DNA from: JACVRW01 sp963757815
GTDB lineage: Bacteria > Actinomycetota > Thermoleophilia > Solirubrobacterales > Thermoleophilaceae
DNA length: 64,000 nucleotides
Assembly (NCBI GenBank): GCA_963757815.1
Contig: CAVWSN010000018.1
Coordinates: 124,001-188,000 of the forward strand
Direction of reading: 5' to 3'
Shown here: piece after piece, positions 35,088 to 43,973 of the stretch
Position numbering within the stretch: position 1 is the stretch's first letter
Layout of the letters: every line of letters starts with the position of its first letter
Translations under genes and position numbers: made by a program
The notes under the pieces: model-generated
Seen by the model: only the letters and a program-made list of their open reading frames with translations
Databases searched by the model: none
Told to the model about the DNA's origin: nothing

Positions 35088-35929
35088 AGCCCTGCTGCCT
35101 CCTCGAGCGCCCGCCTGGTGAGCACGCGCGCCAGATGGCGCTTGTACTCGGGCGTGGCGTTCAGGTCCCCGGGCGGATCGGTGCCTTCGGCCGCCTGCTC
35201 GGCCGCGGCAGCCACCGACTCGGCGTCGAGCGCGCCGCCGCGGAGCGCGTTCTCCGTGGCGCTCGCCCGAATCGGAGTCGAGGCCATGTTCGTGAGCCCG
35301 ATGCGCACGTCCTCGCAGGAGCCGTCCGCCCCCTTCTTGACGAGCGCCGCGACGCCGACCATCGCCCAGTCCTCGGCGCGGCGGGTGAACTTCTGGTAGC
35401 CGACGCCGTAGCCCTCGAGCGCCGGCAGCCGCACCTCGGTGATCACCTCGTCCTGGGCGAGCGAGGTGGTCAGGTAGTCCTGGAACAGGTCGGCCGCGGC
35501 GATCGTCCGCTCGCCGCCAGTCCCGCGCACGGTCAACTCGCCCTCGCACGTCACCAGCACCGTCGGCAGGTCGGAGGCCGGGTCGCCGTGGGCGAGCGAG
35601 CCTCCGGTCGTGCCGCGGTTGCGCACCTGCTGGTCGGCGATCAGCGACGCGGCCCGCGACGCGACGCCGATCTCAGGCGTCTCCTGAAGGTCGACATGCC
35701 TCGTCATCGGCCCGATCCGCCAGTCGCCGTCGTCGCGCTGGATCCCGTGCAGGCCGGGGATCTTCCGGAGGTCGATGAGCACCGTCGGGGCGGCCAAGCG
35801 GAGCTTCATCAGCGGCACGAGCGAGTGCCCGCCGGCGAGCAGCTTCGCGTCCTCGCCGTTCTCGTGGAGCATCCGGATCGCCTCCTCGAGGCTCTCCGGC
35901 GCCTCGTAGTCGAACGGTGCCGTGATCAT
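35084..35929 (-). CDS. coxM: CO dehydrogenase/xanthine dehydrogenase-family FAD-binding subunit
   Basis: Medium subunit, 281 residues. The FAD-binding motifs AGGHSLVPLMKLRL and TTGGSLAHGDPASDLP are intact, as is the CO_deh_flav_C domain (YQKFTRRAEDWAMVGVAALV). It passes electrons from the iron-sulfur subunit to quinone or another acceptor. ATG 35929 overlaps the CoxL stop (ATGA). Confidence 0.9.
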   Translation of the reverse strand: MITAPFDYEAPESLEEAIRMLHENGEDAKLLAGGHSLVPLMKLRLAAPTVLIDLRKIPGLHGIQRDDGDWRIGPMTRHVDLQETPEIGVASRAASLIADQQVRNRGTTGGSLAHGDPASDLPTVLVTCEGELTVRGTGGERTIAAADLFQDYLTTSLAQDEVITEVRLPALEGYGVGYQKFTRRAEDWAMVGVAALVKKGADGSCEDVRIGLTNMASTPIRASATENALRGGALDAESVAAAAEQAAEGTDPPGDLNATPEYKRHLARVLTRRALEEAAGL

Positions 35930-38325
35930 GCTCCACCTCCCTCCGCCGGACTGCCTTGGGCCGCCTGAATCGCCTCCCACACGCGCATGGGCGTCATCGG
36001 CATGTCGAGCTCCTTCACGCCGAGCGGCGCCAGCGCGTCCAGCACGGCCGCGGCGACCGCGGGCGTCGCCGCGATCGTCCCGGCCTCGCCGATCCCCTTG
36101 ACGCCGAGCGAGTTGACCGGCGAGGGCGTCTCGGTGCGGTAGGTCTCGAACGACGGCAGCTCCGCCGCCGTCGGCATGGCGTAGTCCACGAACGTGCCCG
36201 TCACGAGCTGGCCGTCCTCGTCGTACACCACCTGCTCGTACAGCGCCTGGCCGATCGCATGCACGATGCCGCCGTGGATCTGGCCATCGATCAGCATTGG
36301 GTTGATCGCGGGGCCGCAGTCGTCGACGGCGACGTAGCGCACGACGCTGACCTTGCCCGTCTCCGCGTCCACGTCGACCACGCAGGCATGCGCGCCGAAT
36401 GGGAACACGAAGTTCTCAGGGTCGTAGAACGAGCTCTCCTCGAGCCCGGGCTCGATTTCCGCCGGCAGCTCCTGAGGCGGGATGTAGGCCGCCCCGGCGA
36501 TGTCGGCCATCGTCATCGACTTGTCGGGGGAGCCGCGCACCTGGTACTTGCCGTCCGACAGCTCGATGTCCTCCGGCGCCGCCTCGAGCATCGCCGCGCA
36601 GATGCGCTTGGCCTTGTCCTGCACTTTGCGCGCGGCGCGCACGAGCGCCTCGCCGCCCACCGCCAACGAGCGCGAGCCGTAGGTGTTCCAGCCCCAGGCG
36701 CCCTGGTCGGTGTCGCCGTGCAGGACCGTCACGTTGTCGGGATCGATGCCGAGGATGTCCGCTGCGATCTGCGCGAAGCTCGTGTCGATCCCCTGGCCGT
36801 GCGGCGACGTTCCGGAGTACACGATCGCCGAGCCCGTGGGCGTCACGCGCACGTTCGCGGATTCGTAGAACGCCGCGTACAGCCCGACACCCTGCGGCCC
36901 GACCGCACGCGATGGCGCGAGGCCGCACACCTCTACCCAGGTCGAGAAGCCGACGCCGCGGTAGACGCCCTGTCCGCGGAGCTCCTCCTGCTCGCGACGG
37001 AACGCGTCGACGTCGAACTTCTGCAACAGCTTGTCGAGCGTGCCGTCGTAGTCGCCCGAGTCGTACACGATCCCGAGCGCGGTCTGGAAGGGGAACTCAT
37101 CCTTGGAGATGAAGTTCTTGCGCCGCAGCTCGAGCCGGTCCATGCCGAGCTCGTCGGCGAGGCTGTCCATCGCCAGCTCGCCCCAGTAGGTCGCCTCCGG
37201 CCGCCCGGCGCCGCGGATGGCGTCGGTGCACATCTTGTTGGTGAAGACGCCGGTGATCTTGATGTCGATCGCCGACCACTTGTAGCAACCGCCCATCACG
37301 GGGAATCCCAGCGTCGGGATGAACGGCGTGAGCAGCTGCATGTAGGCACCCAGGTCGGCGATGATCTCGGCCTTGCATCCGGTGACGGTGCCGTCACTCT
37401 TCGCGCCGAGCGTCACGTAGTTGATCTGGTCGCGGCCGTGGTGGCTCGTGGTCATGTGCTCCGAGCGCGTCTCGGTCCACTTGACCGGCCGGCCCAGGCG
37501 CTTGGCGAGCGCGAGCACGAGCGCCTCCTCACCGTAGACCTGGAGCTTGGCGCCGAAGCCGCCCCCCACATCCGGAGCCACCACGCGCAGCTTGTCCTCC
37601 GGGATGCCGAGCACCAAGCCGAGGATGAAGCGCGCGATGTGCGGGATCTGCGTGGTCGAGTACAGCGTCATGCCCTCGCCACGCGGCTCCGCGATCGAGC
37701 AGCGCGGCTCGATCGGCGCACCCGAGGTGCGGTGATTCACGAACCGCTTCGTGATCGTGACGTCGGCCTCCGCGAGCGCCGCGTCGATATCCCCGCCGGA
37801 CACCCCCCACTCGTGAGTCTTGTTGGTGCCGAAGCTCTCCCAGACGAGCGGCGAGCCTTCCTCGAGCGCCTTCTCGGCATCGACCACCACGGGCTTGGGC
37901 TCGTAGTCGACGATCACCTCCTCGGCGGCGTCTGCCGCCGCGCCCGGGCTGGCCGCTACCACCACGGCGACCGGGTCGCCCACGTGCTTGACCTCGCCAC
38001 GCTTGAGCGGCCAGTGGTCGGGCTTCCTGACCTCGACGCCCGGCGGGTTCCAGACCGACGCCAGCCCGGATTCGAAGTCGCCCGCCATGTCCTCGCCGGT
38101 CAGCACGGCGACCACGCCGGGACGCTCCGCGGCCGCCGACGTGTCGATCGAGACGATCCTCGCGTGGGCCTCGGGCGAGCGCACGATCGCCGCATGGAGC
38201 ATCCCGGGCAGGTTGATGTCCTCGGTGTAGCGCCCCCGGCCCGTGATCATCCGGGGGTCCTCCTTGCGCTTCATCGCGCGGCCGACGTGGCCGTTCTGGC
38301 CCGTGCCCGCCTCGGTCACGCTCAT
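35926..38325 (-). CDS. coxL: CO dehydrogenase-family molybdopterin large subunit (form II-like)
   Basis: 799-residue molybdenum hydroxylase subunit with the Ald_Xan_dh_C and molybdopterin domains (VGRAMKRKEDPRMITGRGRY, DVGGGFGAKLQVYGEEALV, GVKGIGEAGTIAATPAV with the catalytic Glu). At the active-site loop it reads DAIRGAGRPEA, close to the AYRGAGR loop of form II and not the AYxCSFR of proven form I CO dehydrogenases. CO oxidation is therefore unproven; a related aromatic or aldehyde substrate is possible. ATG 38325 overlaps the CoxS stop. Confidence 0.9.
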   Translation of the reverse strand: MSVTEAGTGQNGHVGRAMKRKEDPRMITGRGRYTEDINLPGMLHAAIVRSPEAHARIVSIDTSAAAERPGVVAVLTGEDMAGDFESGLASVWNPPGVEVRKPDHWPLKRGEVKHVGDPVAVVVAASPGAAADAAEEVIVDYEPKPVVVDAEKALEEGSPLVWESFGTNKTHEWGVSGGDIDAALAEADVTITKRFVNHRTSGAPIEPRCSIAEPRGEGMTLYSTTQIPHIARFILGLVLGIPEDKLRVVAPDVGGGFGAKLQVYGEEALVLALAKRLGRPVKWTETRSEHMTTSHHGRDQINYVTLGAKSDGTVTGCKAEIIADLGAYMQLLTPFIPTLGFPVMGGCYKWSAIDIKITGVFTNKMCTDAIRGAGRPEATYWGELAMDSLADELGMDRLELRRKNFISKDEFPFQTALGIVYDSGDYDGTLDKLLQKFDVDAFRREQEELRGQGVYRGVGFSTWVEVCGLAPSRAVGPQGVGLYAAFYESANVRVTPTGSAIVYSGTSPHGQGIDTSFAQIAADILGIDPDNVTVLHGDTDQGAWGWNTYGSRSLAVGGEALVRAARKVQDKAKRICAAMLEAAPEDIELSDGKYQVRGSPDKSMTMADIAGAAYIPPQELPAEIEPGLEESSFYDPENFVFPFGAHACVVDVDAETGKVSVVRYVAVDDCGPAINPMLIDGQIHGGIVHAIGQALYEQVVYDEDGQLVTGTFVDYAMPTAAELPSFETYRTETPSPVNSLGVKGIGEAGTIAATPAVAAAVLDALAPLGVKELDMPMTPMRVWEAIQAAQGSPAEGGGA

Positions 38326-38813
38326 GCCGACACCTCCTCGCGCGTGCCGGCACCGGCCGCCGCTTTGACCGCCTCCACGATGTTGTGGTAGCCGGTGCAG
38401 CGGCAGAGGTTGCCCTCGAGGCCGTGCCTTATCTCCTCGTCGGTCGGGTTCGGATTGCGCTCGAGGAGGTCCGCCGCGGCCATGATCATGCCGGGCGTGC
38501 AGAAGCCGCATTGGAGGCCGTGCTTCTCCCAGAAGCCCTCTTGAAGCGGGTGCAGCGCACCCGCCGAGCCGAGCCCCTCGATCGTCGTGACCTGCGCACC
38601 GTCGGTCTGGACGGCGAACACGGTGCAGCTCTTGACCGCCTCACCGTTCAGATGGACCGTGCAGGCGCCGCAGTTCGTGGTGTCGCAGCCCACGTGGGTG
38701 CCGGTCAGGCCGAGCTCGTCGCGCAGCCACTGCACGAGGAGGGTTCTCGGCTCGATGTCGGCCTCGCGCACCTCGCCATTGACGGTGACCTCCACGTGCA
38801 CAGAAGTGCTCAT
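38322..38813 (-). CDS. coxS: CO dehydrogenase-family [2Fe-2S] small subunit
   Basis: 163 residues with two [2Fe-2S] clusters: plant-ferredoxin type cysteines in GCDTTNCGACTV and KSCTVF, and the helical-domain cysteines in LQCGFCTPGM and NLCRCTGYHNIV. First gene of the cox cluster; GGAGGG precedes ATG 38813. The 110-base gap to the divergent hydrolase should hold the cox promoter, but no clear -35/-10 pair was found. Confidence 0.92.
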   Translation of the reverse strand: MSTSVHVEVTVNGEVREADIEPRTLLVQWLRDELGLTGTHVGCDTTNCGACTVHLNGEAVKSCTVFAVQTDGAQVTTIEGLGSAGALHPLQEGFWEKHGLQCGFCTPGMIMAAADLLERNPNPTDEEIRHGLEGNLCRCTGYHNIVEAVKAAAGAGTREEVSA

Positions 38814-38923
38814 CCATCCCTCCCGGTTCGCTCTCCTCCTGCTTCAGCGGATGCTATGCCCCTGCGCAACCGGCGGGCAAGCAGCGCGGCGCCAGAGACC
38901 GGCCCACTATCCTCGGCCGCTCC

Positions 38924-39787
38924 ATGAGCGCAGTCACGAAGAGCTTCCGGCACGAGGGCCACCGGCTCGTCTACGACGAGTACGGCGATGGCGACCAGGT
39001 GGTCGTGCTCCTCCCCGGGCTCCTGTTTTCACGCCGCATGCACGAGCCGCTGGCCGAGGCACTGGCCGAGCGGGGCAACCGCGTGCTCTGCCTCGACCTG
39101 CTTGGCCACGGCGACTCGGACCGCCCGCCGGAGATGCCGAACTACTCGATGACGATCTTCGGCCGCCAGGTGATCGGGCTGCTCGACCACGCCGGCGTGG
39201 ACCAGGCGGTTCTCGGCGGTCCGTCGCTCGGGGCCAACACCACGCTCGAGGCGGCCTCCGCGGCGCCCGAGCGCGTGAAGGGCCTGATCGTGGAGATGCC
39301 CGTGCTCGACAACGCGCTCCTCGGCGCTGCGATCGCCTTCACGCCGCTGCTCGTGGGACTCACGTTCGGGGCACCGGTGGCGCGCCTCCTGGGCCGCGGC
39401 GCGCGCGTCGTGCCGCGCGGGACCAACCTCCTCGCGGACATGCTGCTCGACTGGGTGAGCCAGGACCCCAAGCCCTCGGCCTCGGTTCTGCAGGGCCTCT
39501 TCTTCGGCCGAGCAGCACCTCCCAGCGAGGAGCGCAAGCAGATGAAGCAGCGCACGCTCGTGATCGGCCACTACCGCGACCCCGTCCACCCCTTCTCCGA
39601 CTCCGACATGCTCGTTCGCGAGCTGCCGAATGCCCGCCTCCTCGAGGCCTCGTCGATCCTCGAGCTGTGGCTCACCCCGGAGCGCCTCACCAACGAGATC
39701 GTCGCCTTCGTCGACGAGTGCTTCACTACGCTTCGCCGCCGTGTCACACCGAAAGCAGCAGAAGGAGGCTCTGCGCAAAGAGCGTGA
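38924..39787 (+). CDS. alpha/beta hydrolase
   Basis: 287 residues. VVVLLPGLLFSRRMH (oxyanion region), DLLGHGDSDRP, and the nucleophile elbow GGPSLGANTTLEAA are typical of the alpha/beta hydrolase 1 family. The usual C-terminal Asp is likely in VIGHYRDPVHPF, but the expected C-terminal catalytic His is not obvious (SSILELWLTPERL replaces the usual GH region), so activity is uncertain. Divergent from the cox cluster. Confidence 0.78.
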   Translation: MSAVTKSFRHEGHRLVYDEYGDGDQVVVLLPGLLFSRRMHEPLAEALAERGNRVLCLDLLGHGDSDRPPEMPNYSMTIFGRQVIGLLDHAGVDQAVLGGPSLGANTTLEAASAAPERVKGLIVEMPVLDNALLGAAIAFTPLLVGLTFGAPVARLLGRGARVVPRGTNLLADMLLDWVSQDPKPSASVLQGLFFGRAAPPSEERKQMKQRTLVIGHYRDPVHPFSDSDMLVRELPNARLLEASSILELWLTPERLTNEIVAFVDECFTTLRRRVTPKAAEGGSAQRA

Positions 39788-40460
39788 GGAGCGCGAGCGC
39801 CAGGCCCGCGAGGCCAAGCAGCGCAAGCAGCTCGTCGGCTACGGCACCGCCGGGGTGATCGTGATCGCGGCGGTCGCGGTGCTGGCCGTGCTCCTGCTCG
39901 GCGGCGGCGACAACGGCGGCGGGGCGAGCGCTTCGAGCGACGTGCTTCCGGACGGCGGGAGCGTGCCCGAGCAGACGGCGTTCGAGGTACGGCCGGCGGC
40001 GGCCGCGGCGAACTGCCGGCTGCGCACGGTCGAGGGCAGCGGCGTCCAGGACCACACCACCTCGCTGGACGAGCGGGTCGACTACGAGACGAATCCGCCG
40101 ACCACCGGTCGCCACTACCAGATCCCGGCCGAGGACGGCGCCTACAGCGAGGCACCGACCGACGAGGAGCTCGTACACAGCGAGGAGCACGGCCGGGTGA
40201 TCATCTGGTTCAAGCCCGGGCTGCCCTCGGAGCAGCGGGCCAACCTGAAGGCGCTCTACGACGAGGACACCTACCAAATGTTCCTCGTGCCCCGGAGCGA
40301 CATGCCCTACGCGGTTGCCGCCACCGCATGGAACGGGGATCCCCCGCCCAACGGCCGCGGCCAGCTGCTGCTCTGCAACGAGTTCACGCCCGAGGTCTAC
40401 GACGCGCTCCGCGCCTTCCGCGACGAGCACCGCTCGCGCGGCCCGGAGCCGGTTCCCTAG
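39741..40460 (+). CDS. DUF3105 membrane-anchored protein
   Basis: 239 residues from GTG 39741. A charged N-terminal coiled-coil-like stretch (EALRKEREERERQAREAKQR) is followed by one transmembrane helix (GVIVIAAVAVLAVLLLGGG) and an extracytoplasmic DUF3105 domain (NPPTTGRHY, VHSEEHGRVIIWFKPG, LVPRSDMPYAVAATAW). The function of the family is unknown. It overlaps the end of the hydrolase gene by 47 bases. Confidence 0.8.
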   Translation: MSHRKQQKEALRKEREERERQAREAKQRKQLVGYGTAGVIVIAAVAVLAVLLLGGGDNGGGASASSDVLPDGGSVPEQTAFEVRPAAAAANCRLRTVEGSGVQDHTTSLDERVDYETNPPTTGRHYQIPAEDGAYSEAPTDEELVHSEEHGRVIIWFKPGLPSEQRANLKALYDEDTYQMFLVPRSDMPYAVAATAWNGDPPPNGRGQLLLCNEFTPEVYDALRAFRDEHRSRGPEPVP

Positions 40461-40497
40461 GCCGCAACCGAGCCCCCGGTAGCGTGTTCCGGGAACT

Positions 40498-42147
40498 GTG
40501 AAGCTGCTCGCCTCCGCAGCCACGCTGGTCTGCGTCCTGATACCCGGCTCCGCCGCGCTCGCCGCGGAGCCGCGGCCCGTCGACTTCGAGCTCGCGCCCG
40601 GCGCGAGCGCGACGGCGTCGAGTCCGCCCGCGGCGGCGACGTGGTCTCCCGCCCGCTCGAGACGCCGCGGCGCTTCAACCTCGTCGGCATGCGCTGGCGG
40701 GGGCGCGCCGAGCTTGACGTCGAGCTGCGGGTCCGCCGCTCCGGACGCTGGAGCCGCTGGGAGCATCTGGACGCGCACGCCGACCACAACCCCGACCCGC
40801 GGCGCGGCGAACGTAGCGTGGTGGCCTCGGATCCGATCTGGGTGGGCCGCGCGGGCGCCGTCCAGTACCGCCTCGGCCGCCCGGCGCCGGGGCTGCGCCT
40901 TCACTTCGTCGACGTTGGCGTACGGGGACGGGGACGGGCCCGCGCGGCCCAGGTACCGCCGCCTCCGGCCTACGTGCCGCGCGCCGGCTGGGGCGCGGAC
41001 AAGTGCCCGCCGCGCTCGGCCCCGGCCTACGGGCAGGTCAGTGCGGTGCACGTACACCACACGGTCTCGCTCAACGACTACACGCCCGCAGAGGCGCCCT
41101 CGATCGTGCTCGCCGTCTGCCGCTATCACCGCAACTCGAACGGCTGGAACGACATCGGCTACAACGCCCTCGTCGACAAGTACGGCACGCTCTACGAGGG
41201 TCGTGCGGGCGGGCTCGACCAGGCCGTGATCGGCGCCCAGGCCCAGGGCTTCAACTCGGTCACCGCGGGAATCGCGAACATCGGCGACCACACCTCCGTG
41301 CCACAGACTCCGGCCGCTCTGACGGCCCTGGCGGGATACATCAGGTGGAAGCTGACGGTGCACGGTCAGCCGCTGTCGGGGCCGGTGACCGTTGTTAGCT
41401 CGGGTGGCTCGGCCACCCGCTACCCGGCCGGAGCGCGGGTCACGCTCGAGCGCGTCATCGGGCACCGCGACACAGGCAAGACGGCCTGCCCGGGCGCAGC
41501 TCTCTACGCACAGCTTCCGGAGCTCCGTGCGCTCGTGCAGAGCGGCAGTGTGCCGTTCTCGTCGTTCGCCACGCGCCTCAGCGCCGGCCTTGTGGACGAC
41601 AACATCGACTACGGCGAGCCCGTGCCCGTCACGGGAAGCCTCGGCGACCCGGCCGGGGCGCCGCTCGCCGGCGAGGCCGTGGAGCTTCAGGTGGCGAGCG
41701 AGGGCTTCTGGCGAACCGCGCGCCGGATGACGACGGGCGTGGACGGCACCTTCGCGACGGAGCTGAAGCCCGCACGACGCATGTACATGCGCGTGCGCTA
41801 CCTCGGCCGAGCGCCGCTGCGGCGCTCGACGTCCGCCCGCCTCCTGCTGCACGTCCGGCCGGTGATCGCGATCGAACAGCCGTCGTCACGCGCGGTGCGC
41901 GGACGAGGCGCTCGATCTCGAAGGGACGGTGGGGCCCCGCAAGCGCACGCTCCGGCTCGTCGTGCAGCAGCAGGTCCGAGGCGTCTGGCGCAAGGTCCAC
42001 GCGAGCAGCGTGCGTGCGCGCCGCGGCCGCTTCGCAGCGTCCTTCGTCCCGGCACGCGCCGGCCGCTACCGCTACTACCTGGTCGCGCCCGCGGACCTCG
42101 ACACGGACCGCGGCGCCTCCGAGCTGTACTACCTGCGGGTCCGCTAA
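40498..42147 (+). pseudogene. secreted PGRP/amidase_2-domain protein, two frameshifts
   Basis: Signal peptide from GTG 40498 (VKLLASAATLVCVLIPGSAA). After a shift near 40605 the main frame carries SRPLETPRRFNLVGMRW and a peptidoglycan-recognition/N-acetylmuramoyl-L-alanine amidase domain: VPRAGWGADKC, VHVHHTVSLNDY, GYNALVDKYGTLYEGR and VIGHRDTGKTACPG, giving zinc ligands His, His and Cys. A second shift near 41900 precedes the C-terminal Ig-like part (TLRLVVQQQVRGVWRKVHAS to GASELYYLRVR, stop 42147). Without the shifts it would be a ~550-residue exported cell-wall hydrolase. Possibly a sequence error rather than a true pseudogene, as each break needs only one base. Confidence 0.8.
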
Positions 42148-42161
42148 ACCCGTTATGCCAT

Positions 42162-42197
42162 TCCCTGCGCAGCCGGCCGAGCCGGCTGCTTCGGGCC
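42162..42197. repeat. 36-bp dispersed hairpin repeat, copy 1 (convergent terminator)
   Basis: Contains the perfect stem GCAGCCGGC-CGA-GCCGGCTGC (42169-42189) flanked by CCCTGC and TTCGGGCC. It lies between the convergent amidase and sugar-transferase genes and probably acts as a bidirectional terminator. The same 36 bases occur inverted at 47183-47218. Confidence 0.7.
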
Positions 42198-42201
42198 TCC
42201 T

Positions 42202-42783
42202 TCACCAGCCCTGCCTGAGCTCCTCGCTGTAGAGCCCGTGGCCGGTGGCGAGCAGGCGCGCCGTGCGGGCGAGGATGCGCAGGTCGAGTCGCAGCGAGCG
42301 GTGCTCGACGTACCAGACGTCGAGCTCGATGCGTTCGGGCCACGGAAGCGAGGTGCGCCCGTTGATCTGGGCCCAGCCGGTGATGCCCGGCTTGACCTCG
42401 AGCCGCCGCCGCTGGCGCTCGGTGTAGCCGTCGACCTGCTCCTGGACCGTCGGGCGGGGCCCGACGATCGCGAGCTCGCCGCGCAGCACGTTCACGAGGT
42501 TGGGCAGCTCGTCGAGCGAGAAGCGCCGCAGCAGCCGCCCTGTCCGGGTGATACGCGGGTCGCCCTCGAGCACGTAGATGCCGGCGCCCATCGACTCCGC
42601 TCCCGGCACCATCGTGCGCAGCTTCAGGAGCTCGAACGGGCGGCCGTCCTTGCCGACGCGGCGCTGGCGGTAGAAGACGGGGCCACGGCTCTCCAGCTTG
42701 ATCGCGAGCGCCGCGAGCCCGAGCAGCGGCGCGGTGACCACGATCAGCAGCCCCGCGACGGCGAGGTCGAGCGCGCGGCTCAC
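42202..42783 (-). CDS. initiating sugar transferase (undecaprenyl-phosphate glycosylphosphotransferase)
   Basis: 193-residue bacterial sugar transferase of the small PglC/WcaJ-C type. One N-terminal membrane helix (DLAVAGLLIVVTAPLLGLAA) is followed by FYRQRRVGKDGRPFELLKLR, the catalytic SLDELPNLVNVLRGE and IVGPRPTVQEQV, and KPGITGWAQINGR. It loads the first sugar phosphate onto undecaprenyl phosphate to begin a surface polysaccharide repeat. Start GTG 42783. Divergent from the GT4 gene with 38 bases between. Confidence 0.9.
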   Translation of the reverse strand: MSRALDLAVAGLLIVVTAPLLGLAALAIKLESRGPVFYRQRRVGKDGRPFELLKLRTMVPGAESMGAGIYVLEGDPRITRTGRLLRRFSLDELPNLVNVLRGELAIVGPRPTVQEQVDGYTERQRRRLEVKPGITGWAQINGRTSLPWPERIELDVWYVEHRSLRLDLRILARTARLLATGHGLYSEELRQGW

Positions 42784-42821
42784 GGACGCCCTCGGGGGTC
42801 ATTAGCTTTCGGGCGCACCCG

Positions 42822-43973
42822 ATGCGGATCCTCTACCTGCATCAGTTCTTCATCACACGCGCGGGCGCGGGCGGCACGCGCTCCTACGAATTTGCGCGCC
42901 GGTTCGTGGCGCGCGGGCACGGCGTGCGGATGGTAACCGCCGGCGACGGCGACCGGAGCGTCGACGGCATCGAGGTCGTCGGCGTGCGCGCCGGCTACTC
43001 GGACTACGTGCGCGCCACGGCCGTCTCCTACCCGCGCCGGATGCTGGCCTTCGCGCGCTTCGCGATCGCGGCCACGCTGGCCGCCCTGCGCGGCCCGCGG
43101 CCGGACGTCGTCTACGCAACCTCGCCGCCGCTGACGATCGCGCTGCCGGCGCTCGCGGCCGCGGCGCGCTGGCGGGCACCGCTCGTGTTCGAGGTTCGCG
43201 ACCTGTGGCCGGAGGCGCCGATCCAGATGGGGGCGCTCGCCAATCCGCTCGCCCGGCGGGGGGCCCGGGCGCTCGAGCACTTCGTCTACCGGCGCAGCGC
43301 GCGGGTGATCGCGCTCTCGCCCGGCATCCGCGCCGGGGTGCTCGCCGCGGGCGTGCCCGAGGCGAAGGTCGCGCTCGTGCCGAACGCGTCCGACCTCGAC
43401 CTGTTCGACCCGGCGCCTCCGCCGGCCGCCGAGCGCCTCGTGGTCTCGTACTTCGGGGCCATGGGCGAGGCCAACGACATCACGGCCGCGATCGCGGCGG
43501 CGCGACTCCTGCCGGACGTCGACTTCGTGCTCATGGGCGACGGCAAGCGCCGGTCCGAGCTCGAGCGCGGCGCGCCCCCCAACGTGGAGTTTCCGGGAGC
43601 GGCACGCTCGAAGGAGGACGTCGCCGCGCTCGCGCGCCGTTCGGCCGCCTGCCTCACGCTCTTCAAAGACGTCCCCGTGCTGGCCACCAACTCGCCCAAC
43701 AAGCTGTTCGACACCTTCGCCGCGGGGCGGCCGGCGATCGTGAACATGGACGGTTGGATGCGCGAGCTCGTGGAGGGCAACGAGGCGGGGCTCTACGTGC
43801 GCGCGGGGGACGCCCGCGACCTCGCCGACAAGCTCGAATGGCTGCGCGACCACCCCGACGAGGCCGCGCGGATGGGCCGGAACGCCCGTGCGCTCGCCGA
43901 GCGTGAGTTCGACCGCGATCTCCTCGCCGAGCGCGCGCTCGAGGTGCTCGAGGAGGCGGCGACCCGCTCGTGA
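42822..43973 (+). CDS. glycosyltransferase family 4 (WbuB-like)
   Basis: 383 residues, GT-B fold. N-terminal MRILYLHQFFITRAGAGGTR, DVVYATSPPLTIALPALAAA, FEVRDLWPEAPIQMG and a C-terminal nucleotide-binding domain with VVSYFGAMGEAND, LFKDVPVLATNSPNKLFDTF and AGRPAIVNMDG. The pattern matches WbuB/FnlC-type GT4 enzymes that add an amino sugar. The stop overlaps GTG 43970 of the GT2 gene. Confidence 0.88.
   Translation: MRILYLHQFFITRAGAGGTRSYEFARRFVARGHGVRMVTAGDGDRSVDGIEVVGVRAGYSDYVRATAVSYPRRMLAFARFAIAATLAALRGPRPDVVYATSPPLTIALPALAAAARWRAPLVFEVRDLWPEAPIQMGALANPLARRGARALEHFVYRRSARVIALSPGIRAGVLAAGVPEAKVALVPNASDLDLFDPAPPPAAERLVVSYFGAMGEANDITAAIAAARLLPDVDFVLMGDGKRRSELERGAPPNVEFPGAARSKEDVAALARRSAACLTLFKDVPVLATNSPNKLFDTFAAGRPAIVNMDGWMRELVEGNEAGLYVRAGDARDLADKLEWLRDHPDEAARMGRNARALAEREFDRDLLAERALEVLEEAATRS

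Noticed and set aside
36000..38391. 811-codon plus-strand frame opposite coxL
   Set aside because: It is antisense to an intact coxL with full motifs and has the Arg/His/Asp-rich composition of a codon shadow.
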